Assembly (NCBI RefSeq): GCF_932276165.1 | Contig: NC_063986.1 | Location: forward strand, 6,398,501 to 6,462,500 | DNA from: Plutella xylostella | Lineage: Eukaryota > Arthropoda > Insecta > Lepidoptera > Plutellidae | Reading direction: 5' to 3' | DNA length: 64,000 nt | Shown here: in pieces, positions 21,410 to 31,887 of the stretch | Position numbering within the stretch: the first letter of the stretch is position 1 | Layout: the number at the start of each line of letters is the position of its first letter | Program-made: the position numbers and the translations under genes | Notes under the pieces: model-generated | Database searches by the model: none | Seen by the model: only the letters and a program-made list of their open reading frames with translations | Told to the model about the DNA's origin: nothing

Positions 21410-21939
21410 CTGAAATTAGGCGTAGATGGTAAGTAAATTCGTCTCTGTTCTGGATGCATAGTGTCTATTCATAACTACGATATTATTGAAAGGGAAACTG
21501 GGTATCCGGTTGATCCGGTTCGCTCTCAAAATAGAGTCAGTAGACTGGTCGTATTCAAGAAGTTCGTGTTTCTAAAATTTATATAAATAATTAATTAAAC
21601 AGATTCATATCCCTTGTTCTTGATCTTGCATATGTGAAAAACGAACAGAACAATAAATATACTATAAAAAACTTAGGCTAATCTTTTAGTGAATATTTTA
21701 TAAATATGTATTAATTGTTATTGTTCAACAAATCATATAATTATATTAAGTACATTTTCAAAACATAAACACTGGCAACATAGAACAACGCGGACTCGGG
21801 TGTGGCGTAAATGAACTAATTATAGTTACCATTGAGTATGGAGGGTCAACCCGAGTCCGCGTTGTTCTATGGTTTTAACAAAACCAAACGGCAGATATAC
21901 CTACAAATTCTTCTTGTCATAACTGGTCACACTGAACAA
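21410..21939. other. Spacer with hairpin repeat
   Basis: Contains the hairpin at 21779-21871. The remaining sequence is A/T-rich, and I see no gene in it. Confidence 0.5.
21779..21871. repeat. Hairpin with 23-bp perfect stem
   Basis: The left stem starts catagaacaacgcggact and the right stem ends agtccgcgttgttctatg, a perfect inverted pair around a 47-bp loop. A third single arm is at 23008-23031. Probably a small foldback element. Confidence 0.8.
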
Positions 21940-22133
21940 CTAATGATTGTGGCAGTTATTATAGCTGATGATCTGGTCGTGGTTGGTGACGAGGCTGGCC
22001 TTGCAGCCGCTGAGGCGCACCTTCACGCAGTTCCACTTGCCTCGCCCGTGCGCCGACAGGTACGTCTGGTTGAACCGGTGCGTCCCCACCGTGACCACCG
22101 GACGCCCGTACCGGGATAAGCCGAAGACTACGA
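21940..22133 (-). CDS. mod(mdg4): FLYWCH terminal exon F20
   Basis: The acceptor aatccttcag precedes 63 codons: VVFGLSRYGRPVVTVGTHRF, KWNCVKVRLSGC, KASLVTNHDQI and CHNH. An extra Cys sits just before the terminal HNH. It resembles F23 in the CVK-R-L-x-GCK segment. Confidence 0.87.
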
Positions 22134-22515
22134 CTGAAGGATTAAGGTTGTAATTAAAAGTCCAAGCTTAGGATATTTCTTCACCACAGTTAGTATTATG
22201 AATAAGATTGAGGGATGAGTAATTACACTTAACAAACAAAATATTTCTGAGTTTATAGGATGGTATGCTCTTCTGCAGACTACCTTTTATGATCAATCGG
22301 TGGTTGGTAAGTGAGAAATCCAAACAGAAAGATAGCGAAGGTTTGATAGGTTGTGTACAAAACCCCGTAATAAAGATATAACCGTTGCCGCTGTTCGTTG
22401 CGATTCAGCTATCATTCAAGTACCAATAACTCCGTCCCAACTAGTTAGAATTAATTCCTACGATTCTTCTAGCCCCCAACCTCCACCATTAAAACACCCT
22501 ATTCCACAAACTCCT
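22134..22515. other. Spacer duplicated with that of F22
   Basis: The part below F21 (gttgcgattcagctatc, then ccaataactccgtcccaac) recurs below F22 at 23648-23690, so the F21/F22 duplication includes the downstream flank. No gene is seen. Confidence 0.6.
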
Positions 22516-22709
22516 TTAATGATTATGTTCGTTTTTATACTTGACAATTTGATTTTCTAGTGTGGTGAGCGTGGCCCGGCAGCCGGTGATGGCCTTCTTG
22601 CCGCAGACCCAGGAGCCGCGCGGGCCGTGGCTGTCGCTGCGCCGGTTGAACCGGAACCGGCCCAGCTGGATCACCGGACGCCCGAACCGCGACTCGCAGA
22701 ATATCGCCT
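22516..22709 (-). CDS. mod(mdg4): FLYWCH terminal exon F21
   Basis: The acceptor tgttttccag opens 63 codons: AIFCESRFGRPVIQLGRFRF, SWVCGKKAITGC, RATLTTLENQI and EHNH. A near twin of F22, with differences in the last third (TLENQIVKYKN here). Confidence 0.88.
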
Positions 22710-23776
22710 CTGGAAAACAAATAAAAGGGTTAAGGCCTCAAATACTAAACACAATGTTATCAAATACCTACCGTATAAACGACCCATTAAACCTGGTTTA
22801 ATTAATTAATATTTTTTCTGGTAATGAAGATTTTATGGAATTTAGTGCTTTATCGCTATATATTTGTGTATTTAAAACTAATTTTTTAATACTAGATTAG
22901 AAATGCCGTTTAAGCTTTAATACTACTGATTAAAAATAATCTAAGCATTTCTTTGCCAAAGTAATCTGAAGAAATATGGCACCAACTCAAAAAAGATCAT
23001 TCCTGCACACCCGAGTCCGCGTTGTTCTATGGTTCCTGCTTAGGTATATTTGTAATGTCACATAAAATTGATGTAAATTATTTCTTACATTTTAGTGGTT
23101 TTTTGAAGTCGGTTTTTTAATTTTTTTAATTATTATTTTATTTTATTGTTTTTAGTTAATTTTCAATAATATTCAATCAAAAGTAAGATGCAAATGATAC
23201 CAATAAGTCCTACTAGTCAATACGAATCATTCAAGCCTAAACACGAGGTAGTTGCTATATACCGTTGAGGAGTTCCTTTGAATGCCTTCCGTTTCCATCA
23301 TCAGATCAGCTCAAGGTCACCATAATATTTTTTTGTTATAAGAACTATATTTACGTTCTAAATTTCATTAGAATCGGTTAATAGGTGCCCAAAATGGAAA
23401 TTAATACACTGTTTTTACCCCTTTACCCACCCTTGGGGTGAGATAAAATTCTGAAAAAAAATGGGACCACCTGGAAGCTCAACACAATACAACAAGAAAA
23501 GAATTTTCATAATCGGTCCATAAACGGCGGAGTAATCGGTGAACATACATAAAAAAAAACAAAGATCCCGACGAATTGAGAACCTCCTCCTTTTTTTGAA
23601 GTCGGTTAAAAACCCCATAATTAAGGTAAAACCGTTGCCACGTTTCGTTGCGATTCAGCTATCTCACGTTACCAATAACTCCGTCCCAACCAGTCACAAG
23701 TCAAAACTTATTCCTCTGATTATTCTAACCCCGAACCTTCTCTCCACCATCAAAACAATCCATTCCACAAACTCCT
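22710..23776. other. Spacer inside the F21/F22 duplication
   Basis: Holds the single hairpin arm at 23008-23031 and a tract with ttttttgaagtcggtt twice (about 23105 and 23593), typical of lepidopteran repeat ends. A small open frame at 23415-23618 (minus) has no recognised domain. Confidence 0.5.
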
Positions 23777-23970
23777 TTAATGATTATGTTCGTTTTTTAA
23801 CTTAATAATTTGATCTTCGAGTGTGATGAGCGTGGCCCGGCAGCCGGTGATGGCCGTCTTGCCGCAGACCCAGGAGCCGCGCGGGCCGTGGCTGTCGCTG
23901 CGCCGGTTGAACCGGAACCGGCCCAGCTGGATCACCGGACGCCCGAACCGCGACTCACAGAATATCGCCT
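23777..23970 (-). CDS. mod(mdg4): FLYWCH terminal exon F22
   Basis: The acceptor tgttttccag, as in F21, is followed by 63 codons: AIFCESRFGRPVIQLGRFRF, SWVCGKTAITGC, RATLITLEDQI and EHNH. Its offset from F21 is 1261 bp. The first two thirds are almost base-identical, so the copy is recent or conversion is active. Confidence 0.88.
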
Positions 23971-24315
23971 CTGGAAAACAAATTATAGTATAGATTAATT
24001 AGTAGGTATACATTAACTAAAACTTAGAAGTTTTGAAAATTAAAGAGTTGAGGTCTCAAATAGGTAGACACCATGTTTAGTGGTGTCAAATACCGTTTAA
24101 AGACCCATCAAACCTGGTTTAAGCTTTTGTGGTAATACAGTAACAATTTCACGGAATTTTGTACTTTATCACTTTGTATTTGTGTAATTTTATATAGTTA
24201 TTTTTTTACTACATATTTTAAACCATGATACATCCGATAACATAACATTTACCTATGAATTAAAATTAATTGCCATAAAAGTGTATTCCGAAACATTAAC
24301 CTATCTTTATTATTA

Positions 24316-25135
24316 TTATTAAATTCTTTATTGCACAAAGTAAATTGGTACAAAGGCGAACTTAATGCTAGCAGCATTTTCTACCAGTTAACCTTTGGTG
24401 ATGTTGAAAAAGTGATTGGTAGTGCTTATGGCTTTGAAGAAAGAAGATGGTTTATATTGAGTACTTAACCGAAATATTAATATCTTAATATATATAACTA
24501 TCTATACAATATAAATATACACATGATACCTAAATAAATACATTACATACATACATAAATACATACATATAATTACTATCATCATCATCATCACATAGAT
24601 AGGGATCAGTTAGGCAAAATGTTCTGCTCTTGGAGGTAGTGGAGACGAACTTTAGATTTAAAAAGATCTATAGACTTAGTTTGTCTTATATCCAGTGGTA
24701 ACTTGTTCCACAAGCGAACCGCTGTCACAGTGAAAGAATCAGAATACCCTGCAGCATTATGCTCTGGGGTACGAAAGAGAAGATTGCGACTTGACCGTTG
24801 AGGACGGTCAGAAAAGTCGAAGAACGTGAAGCGTTCTATTAGGTAGGATGGGGCACAAGCATTGTAGACTATACTATGAACGAGAGATAGAATATGAGCA
24901 TTCCTTCGGTGACGGATATTGAGCCACTTGAGGTTGTTACGAAAATCGGAGACATGATCATACTTACGCAGGCCAAAAATATAGCGAATGCATAAGTTGA
25001 GCAGACGGTCGAGTTTATCAAGTAGCTCTTCGGTGAGCTATCTTTATACGAGGTACAGACACTAATCATAGTAAAGTATAATTCATGATTGACTAGTGCC
25101 AACCATGATGAAACAATGTTCATTCTATCTGCAAT
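24316..25135 (-). mobile_element. 3' end of a non-LTR retrotransposon (minus strand)
   Basis: The minus strand reads, with possible small frame breaks, LLDKLDRLLNLCIRYIFGL, NAHILSLVHSIVYNAC, AVRLWNKLPLDIR and FKSKVRLHYL. This is the typical C-terminal end of a LINE reverse-transcriptase ORF. It ends in a (TAA)n-like tail near 24316. The 5' part is missing, and it sits between F22 and F23. Confidence 0.75.
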
Positions 25136-25136
25136 A

Positions 25137-25177
<41 letters not shown>

Positions 25178-25260
25178 TATATTAATATTATATTATATTA
25201 TGTATATTATATTAATATTATAATAATAAAAAAGCTAAAATTACAATAAAACATAAAAAT
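25136..25260. repeat. AT microsatellite
   Basis: A run of alternating t and a (about 25143-25175), followed by imperfect attatattaatatta repeats. It separates the two LINE fragments. Confidence 0.85.
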
Positions 25261-25274
25261 ATAATAATAAAAGA

Positions 25275-26205
25275 ATCTGAATCAATCAAATTTCTTTGTG
25301 TAACAATTGATAGACACTGCAATTGGAAATCCCATATTGATATTGTATGTAAGAAGTTAAATAGATTTGTATATGCTCTCTACAGGTTAAGCAAAATATC
25401 CGGACAAAAAGTTGCATTTGCAGCATATCACGGCTATGTACTTTCTGTACTAAGATATGGTTTGTTAATTTGGGGAAATTCCACAGATTTCAATAAGGCA
25501 TTTATAGTGCAGAAAAAATGCTTGAGGGCAATATATGGCAAAAAACAAACAGACTCATGTAAGCCACTGTTCAAAAAATCAAAAATAATGACACTTGTTT
25601 GTATGTACATACTAGAGGTTGGCATACATGTCAAAAGTAACCCAAACCTTTATACAAAAGTAGGTAATGTTGTAAATTTTAACACCAGGAACCAAGAACG
25701 ACTTGTGTTACCTAAAAATAAAAGTCCATTATACAGCAAAAACTGTCATATCATGACCATAAAGATTTATAACCGTATTCCAAACGATATAAAGCAGTTG
25801 CCACTCAATCATTTTAAGCAAAAACTAAAACAGTGGTTGACTGAAAAAATGTTTTATGCAATTAAAGATTTTTTTGATAATAGTTATTAACTAATATTAA
25901 GTGTTATTAAATTGTATTATTAATTAGTAGAAATGAGAATGAAATTAAATTATATAAATTGTATTTTAAGCTTTTATAAATAGACATAAAGTATTATATA
26001 TTATTATTGTTGTTGACTTAATAGCATATTAAATCAATATAAATAAATTGCAAGAATTAAAATTGTACCTATAATTACATTAAAATTGTATTTCACATAC
26101 CGTCTGCTCGGTGAAACATGATTGTCTCTATAAACTGTACTTTAAGAACTACTGTATACCTTGTTTCTGGTGAATAAATGAATTCTATTCTATTCTATTC
26201 TAATA
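25275..26205 (+). mobile_element. 5'-truncated Jockey-like LINE
   Basis: The plus strand is open from about 25275 to 25890: WKSHIDIVCKKLNRFVYALY, SVLRYGLLIWGNST, QKKCLRAIYG and IKIYNRIPNDIKQLP. This is the end of a reverse-transcriptase ORF. A 3' UTR of about 300 bp ends in attctattctattctattct, a simple-repeat tail. It is inserted head-on to the array's direction. Confidence 0.8.
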
Positions 26206-26761
26206 TAAGCCACTATTTCAACTACATCATATTTCAACTAAAACCAACAGATCACTATACAACAATTAAACGTCAACTTCCCTTAATTTTAATATGACTA
26301 GATTATGTATTAGGTACTTACTAACTACGTAAATATGGAATGAATATTGGCATGTAATTTCGATGAAACAAATGGTAATAAACGAATAAGTAGGTAGGTT
26401 ATGAATTAAGATTTATAGTAATTAATAAAAAATATATAGGTATACAATGGCAAAATTAAACAAACGCTCTTCTAGTTGTAGTTCGTATACATAGAACTTA
26501 AATAGTAATTCTTTCATTAAAAGTTTCACAAATTGCTGAAAATCACGAGTTTTTGTGTGACAAGCCGATGCAACGGCTCCGTTAAGTCCTCTTGTCCACA
26601 GCACGTTTTCTTAACCATACGGCGTATTAATCGTGGTTTTCCGGCCATTTATGCAAACAAGGTTCCAGGGTGATCTCACAGTACCAACTAAATAGTGATT
26701 CATTCATTCGTTTAAATCGTAGCTTTTGACGACGAAAAAACTTGCGTTAACAAGGCAAGCC
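26206..26761. other. Spacer, no gene seen
   Basis: AT-rich sequence. A 60-codon minus-strand frame (26422-26604) has no recognisable domain. Confidence 0.5.
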
Positions 26762-26961
26762 CTAATGGTAATGTTTGTGTTGGTCATTATAGGAGACGAT
26801 CTCATCGCCGATGGTGATGATAGTGGACTTGCAGCCGTGCAGCCGCGCCTTCACACAGATCCAGTAGGCGCGGCGCCCCGCCGTCTCGTACTTGTGGTTG
26901 AACCGGTGCCCGCCCAGCTGCAGCACCGGCTTGCCGTGCCGGGACACTCCGTACGAAGCTA
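26762..26961 (-). CDS. mod(mdg4): FLYWCH terminal exon F23
   Basis: The acceptor cttgttctcag precedes 65 codons: ASYGVSRHGKPVLQLGGHRF, AYWICVKARLHGC, KSTIITIGDEI and QHKHYH. It has three His at the end (HKHYH), two residues more than the standard finish. Confidence 0.87.
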
Positions 26962-27210
26962 CTGAGAACAAGCATGGTTAGAGTATACGTAGAGGTTTTA
27001 TATTTTGTAGAGTGGATAACGAACTTAAGATACATACAAAAACGTGAGCAGCTCTAAGTAAATCTACCTTAGCATGAACAGAAGTTCTGGTCAGCTCCGA
27101 AACCGGCAGTCAGTGACGACTTTTAAATAAAGTTATTGCTTGGAGATAATTAGTTCCTGGGACTTTATTCAAAACCTTAACAATAAGAAGCAGATAAAAA
27201 ACTACACATA

Positions 27211-27404
27211 TCAATAATGGTTATGTTGGTGCATGTGTTTGACGACGACATCGTTGACGGTGACTAGAGTGGCCTTGCAGCCCACCTTCTGTCGGTTGCA
27301 GACCCAACGCGTGCGCGGCCCGAGCTTGCGCTGGCTCGCCATGTGGTACCGGTACACGCCCATTTGGAGCACCCTCTTGCCCCACCTCGATAGGCTAAAA
27401 AAAG
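27211..27404 (-). CDS. mod(mdg4): FLYWCH terminal exon F24
   Basis: No ATG start; the acceptor tatgttttag opens 63 codons: FFSLSRWGKRVLQMGVYRYH, TRWVCNRQKVGC, KATLVTVNDVV and QHNHY. A MITE begins only 24 bases upstream of the acceptor, so the branch point must lie in that short remnant or inside the MITE. Confidence 0.85.
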
Positions 27405-27428
27405 CTAAAACATACGAAAAATATACTT

Positions 27429-28049
27429 ACGGTCTTATTCATAAAAAGTTACGGGAGACCTATAGGCCTGCTATAAGCAAATGTCAAAAAAACTTTATTC
27501 ATAAACGATCAATAGCGCTAAAGAACTCTCCAACTGATTCGTAAAACCTTGATATGCTAAAGTTGGCTGGACCCTACTAGACACCTTCCGTAAACCTCCT
27601 CTTGTACAAAAACATGGCGGCCGGTCAACAGCTGTTCTGCTTTATTGACGATTTGACATTTGTTGTGAGTTAATATTTGCTGAAAATAAGTTGCCATGGT
27701 AACGTAAAAATTTAATTATTTTTTTTGTGGGTTTTGGCTTGGCCAACTGCGCCTTTAAGCCAACGTAAACTTTTTTAAGTGCCGCGCCGTGGCTAACATA
27801 GATAATAGAGATTGATAAATGAATGAAAGTTTTCGCTATTTTTGTTTATGGTTTCGTCGGACCGGCAACTTAATAGGGTAAATGTCAAAATGTTTGGTCT
27901 GTGAAATCTATTAGCATCACTATAGTTATTGAAGGTCTACGGAACTATTATGAATAGAGATTTTTACGAAACCTCAAATAGGCTTAATGTGTTCCGTAAC
28001 TATTGAGCTCAGTAAACCTACTTTAAGGTTTTTTTATGAATAAGACCGT
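27429..28049. mobile_element. DNA-transposon-like MITE, full copy
   Basis: The terminal inverted repeats are acggtcttattcataaaaa and tttttatgaataagaccgt, over about 620 bp without coding capacity. A second copy without its right end is at 42908-43440 and is roughly 95 per cent alike by eye. Confidence 0.85.
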
Positions 28050-28277
28050 TAATGTTTATATACCTATGAAACTAACAAAATCAAGTAAGAATTTCTTTAG
28101 TTTTGCGCTTCAGGTTTAGATTTACTCTTAGAAAGGTATTTAAGATCTATGTAAATGAAATAACTATATACAAATTAGAAATACATAATTATAACCTTTG
28201 ATTATAAAGACTTAAACAATACTCAGCTAGTTAAATAAAAATCTAAAATCTCGTTTTTTTTTATAAATAACGGTTTA

Positions 28278-28474
28278 TTAATGAGTGTGCTGGTTCACAG
28301 TTTTCACAATAACATCATTAATTGTTATGACAGTGGCGGTGCAGCCGGCCTGCCTGTGCGCAGTGCAAACCCAGCGGCCTTTGGGCTCCTTACTGGAGCT
28401 ATGCTTGTAGAACCGGTACGGGCCCATAGCTAATATTTTGCAACCAGTCTTTTTTGATGTTATGTAGTACGGGT
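28278..28474 (-). CDS. mod(mdg4): FLYWCH terminal exon F25
   Basis: The acceptor caatatttcag is followed by 64 codons: PYYITSKKTGCKILAMGPYR, GRWVCTAHRQAGC, TATVITINDVI and QHTH. It forms a subgroup with F26 and F27 (SK-x-TGC-x-IL or related lead). An AATAAA overlaps the stop codon (28274-28279 on the minus strand), so the 3' UTR is probably extremely short. Confidence 0.86.
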
Positions 28475-28649
28475 CTGAAATATTGAAATCATTGTATACT
28501 TACAACAATGTGATATAGGAGGCCTTCCGGCTAGCTGGAGCAACAACCTTAGACATAATGTTGTGGTGGTTATTAATGTTAAACATTCTTAAAGCAGTAG
28601 TGTAGAGTTATAATAAAATAAGTGTTAGTTTCGATAATTGTTTATTTAA

Positions 28650-28843
28650 CTAATGGTTGTGCACATTAAGAGTTCTAACAATTTGAGTGTCGACGGTGAT
28701 GACGGCGGCCCGGCAGCCGCCGTGCACCTTCACGCACACCCAGCGCGACTTGAACCCGCGGCTGGAGCTGTGCTTGTTGAACCGGTAGCGACCGATCATT
28801 AATATTTGACATCCCGTCTTGCTAGATGTGGTAAAATATGGAT
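28650..28843 (-). CDS. mod(mdg4): FLYWCH terminal exon F26
   Basis: The acceptor ttaatttcag opens 63 codons: PYFTTSSKTGCQILMIGRYR, SRWVCVKVHGGC, RAAVITVDTQI and VHNH. AATAAA begins a few bases past the stop (28641-28646). An extra Cys lies in the lead, as in F25. Confidence 0.87.
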
Positions 28844-29019
28844 CTGAAATTAAATAAAGATACAATACTCTTTTTGCACGCAAACAGGATTCACATACAA
28901 AGAACCGAAAATAAATAAATAGGCACAATAGACACACCTTTAAATATTTAGATTTAGGTAATGTCGCATCACATCTTAGTTATATAAAGATCTTAAAATC
29001 ACGTTTGAAATAATAACAT

Positions 29020-29408
29020 GAAGCGTTCGTAGTCGAGCTGGCTTCAGTGATCGCTGAGGTTAAGCAACAAATGGCACGGTCAGCCATTGGATGGGTGACC
29101 GATTTCAATAGGCTCTCTTCAGGACGCGTCTGTGCTTCGGACGGCATCTTAAGCCGTATGTCCCGGTTGCTGCTTCGGCAGCAGTCGTTAAGTCTAGTCA
29201 GAGGCCTTCGGGCAGCATGAAAACATCTGACGGTCGGGTTGCCCACTTACCCAACAAATTCAGTGCATTGTACTACTCATTCAAAAACGGCGATACGGCT
29301 CGCAACCTATCACGTGAGTACAAATGCACAGCGAAAAGCGGGTGACTCACTTGCGAGTCACCTCTCACTACCCCTTCAGGGATTATGGTCGTGAGCATAT
29401 CTATGTGT
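29020..29408 (+). mobile_element. 5S-rRNA-derived SINE with 12-bp target duplication
   Basis: The head gatcgctgaggttaagcaac and ggatgggtgaccga match the internal promoter region (A box to C box) of 5S rRNA. The body contains ggttgctgcttcggcagcag. Flanks aaataataacat at 29008-29019 and 29409-29420 are a target duplication. Known: 5S-derived SINEs are the SINE3 class. Confidence 0.82.
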
Positions 29409-29490
29409 AAATAATAACATCTACCGGTATTTGTTTCAAGTATCAATATTCACTCAACTAAATTAAAAAATCAACTTTACTATAGAACTC

Positions 29491-29681
29491 CTAGTGGTTG
29501 TGCTTGTACATGGTCCTGACAATAGTGCCCTTCAACGTAAATACCGTGGCTTTACAGCCGTAATTTGCTTGCGTGCAGAACCATTTACTCCTTGCCCCGG
29601 AGCTAGAGAAGTGCTAATAAAAACGATAAGGACCCATCGTAAGTGCTTGACTGTTTATTGGTGTTATGTCGAAGTATGACC
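29491..29681 (-). pseudogene. mod(mdg4): FLYWCH exon F27 with nonsense codon
   Basis: The acceptor attatttcag and phase are intact. The frame reads SYFDITPINSQALTMGPYRF then Tyr and an in-frame TAG (29614-29616), where F25 and F26 have Lys. Beyond it the finger continues: SKWFCTQANYGC, KATVFTLKGTI and KHNH. The exon would give a truncated protein unless read through. Probably a recent pseudo-exon. Confidence 0.85.
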
Positions 29682-30278
29682 CTGAAATAATTAATCATTC
29701 TGTTTTTGAGAAGTTCAGTTGTCAGTTGTTTTAAACTTATGTTTTTCGAATCAAGCAGCATGCAGCGCACCGATTGTTTAATTAAGTTATTCCTGATTTC
29801 GTTTTCCTGACATAACACTGTAATAATAATCGTAGAAGTAAATCACTACTGATTTCCGAAAACAATAACCACATTTAAAAAAACACATAGCATAAACGAT
29901 AAATAATATATGTTGTATGTATTGATTTGATAGATTTAGCAGCAAGTACATAGTAATCACAATATTCTAGTAACATTCCTTAGATATTAATGTGAATGGA
30001 ATAAGAAAAACTACACAACATTTATAGGTACATCTAAATGGTAACCCGTTTATGAACTCGGACACGAGATTCTTTTTTCATGCTTCTCAAGAGGCAGCAT
30101 TGTAGAACGTTCCGGAACAGGAGGATTACTCTATACTGACGAAAAACTAACGAACAAACCTATCGTGCATATCGGCACGTTTAATACGAATACGATAGAG
30201 TCGTGGCTCGCGCAGCAACGTTCCGAAACTTAGTTTTTCGTCATACTGAGTGACCTCCCAGTGCGTTTCTTATTCAAC
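29682..30278. other. Spacer with possible small foldback
   Basis: A short inverted pair (tactgacgaaaaactaa near 30137 and ttagtttttcgtcatactg near 30230) may mark a small element. No gene is seen. Confidence 0.4.
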
Positions 30279-30475
30279 CTATGGATGGTTATGGTTTTCC
30301 TTGATCATGACGACGACGTCTTGCAGCGTGTGCACGACGGCGCGGCAGCCGGTGTTGCGCTTGACGCAGCGCCAGTGGTCCTTCACGTAGTTCCCGCGCT
30401 TCACCACCAGGTTGTACCGGTGGCGCCCCACCACCAGCCCGCGGTGCTTCTGGCGCGTATGGAAGAAATATGTGG
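30279..30475 (-). CDS. mod(mdg4): FLYWCH terminal exon F28
   Basis: The acceptor cttttcag opens 64 codons: TYFFHTRQKHRGLVVGRHRY, DHWRCVKRNTGC, RAVVHTLQDVV and NHNHP. The lead is basic and lacks the usual GxP motif; one Pro follows the HNH. Confidence 0.86.
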
Positions 30476-31120
30476 CTGAAAAGTAAGGCCCATTAGCTTT
30501 GAGATTGGTTGGAAGAGTGGAGTTAGATGTGCAAGGCTACGTGAGGATCAGTGGATTAAAATAGTGCGCCGTATAACTTAAATCAGTGCCAGCGCTAAGT
30601 ATATTTATTTTATTAAAAAATTGCATGATTTATAATATGTATATTTATTTTGAACCATTATTTCTTATTATATCTGGAACATGACTACTATAATTATAAT
30701 AATAAGGAACACCTTAAAAAATATATAACATAAATTAGGATATTGGTATAAAATACTAATTTGAAGAATCGGCCAACTGGCCCAACCTACGTATAAAATG
30801 ATTAATTTCAGCTAGTAGGTACACCGTCACCTTCTATTCCGTAAAAGGAACTATGCTAAGGATATACTACGTATGTGGGTATCTTTAAGTTCAAATGTTA
30901 AAACTACAAAGTATATTAATATACCTGGTTACATTACATCGGTATCAACGTAGATAAACTCACCACGTCCCACCGATCGACTGTCCCGCGAATCAGGATA
31001 TAGTAACGTTTATCTGCATAGATAAAGATACTATGCACATGCAGCCGTCACTACTTCTGCGGTCTGTAGTTTACGTCTGGCAGCAGCTCAGCGGTTAGCT
31101 CAAACTCGAAGATTAGGTAA
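30476..31120. other. Spacer, no gene seen
   Basis: AT-rich spacer between F29 and F28 with no recognised feature. Confidence 0.5.
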
Positions 31121-31371
31121 TTAGCGTTGAGTGTTCGCCGCCATTCGACACGGTCTCTGCCTGTCCGTGTGAGTGTGAACGTTGTATATTTTAATGAAGC
31201 GGTCATCGCGCGTGTGCAGCATCGCCTTGCAGCCGTGGTTCCTCTTCACACATCGCCACCGGGAGTACGTGTATGGAGAGTACACGTCGTAGTTGAACCT
31301 GCTCCCTTTGTACAATATACCGCGGGCGCCTTTCGGGGTGTTGTAGAAAAGTGGTGGTTCATCTGTACAAT
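31121..31371 (-). CDS. mod(mdg4): FLYWCH terminal exon F29
   Basis: Two acceptors nine bases apart (gtacag at 31363 and tttttgcag at 31372) both keep phase 1; I chose the one with the better pyrimidine tract. Motifs: PLFYNTPKGARGILYKGSRF, SRWRCVKRNHGC, KAMLHTRDDRF and VHTH, then a 15-residue basic tail. The RFNYD core is divergent. Confidence 0.82.
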
Positions 31372-31522
31372 CTGCAAAAAATATGTACTTAAATAATTAT
31401 GTTACAAACTGATATTTCCGGAACAATCTTAGATAACAGTAGAAACAAAAAATCATAAAAGTACTCAATATACTTAAATAAACATTTTAATCATTTCAAG
31501 CTGACACTTTCTGGCACATCTA

Positions 31523-31680
31523 TCAATGAGTGTGGTTGTCCAGATGCACTTGACTGAACATATTATTATTATTATGGTAGAGAGAGAGAGACAAAATATT
31601 ATTTCAGCACAGGCAAAACTTTCATTTTTAATATGGTATGGCGGTTGTACCGGTACCCGCCCATCTCTATGACCGGGTTG
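31523..31680 (-). pseudogene. Broken partial copy of FLYWCH exon F30
   Basis: One piece (31634-31680) is nearly identical to the lead of F30 (VIEMGGYRYNR). Another (31523-31550) encodes VHLDNHTH and a stop. The finger middle is replaced by simple repeats (attattattatt, gagagagaga). No acceptor in phase is seen. Confidence 0.7.
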
Positions 31681-31687
31681 TAGTACT

Positions 31688-31887
31688 TCAGTGAGTATGT
31701 TGTCCTATAGCGGAGACGACGTGGTCATCGATGGTGACGAGGTAGGCGCGGCAGCCGGCGGGGTTCTTGACGCAGGTCCAGCGCGCCCGGGGCCCGTTCA
31801 TGCGCTTGTGCACCCGGTTGTACCGGTACCCGCCCATCTCTATGACCGGGTTGCCGTACTTTGTCCGGGAGTAGCTGCACTTAAGCT
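31688..31887 (-). CDS. mod(mdg4): FLYWCH terminal exon F30
   Basis: The acceptor atattccag opens 65 codons: LKCSYSRTKYGNPVIEMGGY, RARWTCVKNPAGC, RAYLVTIDDHV and QHTH. A partial copy lies just downstream (31523-31680). Confidence 0.87.

Noticed and set aside
29020..29140. Genuine 5S rRNA gene
   Set aside because: Only the internal promoter region resembles 5S; the element has a SINE body and target-site duplication.
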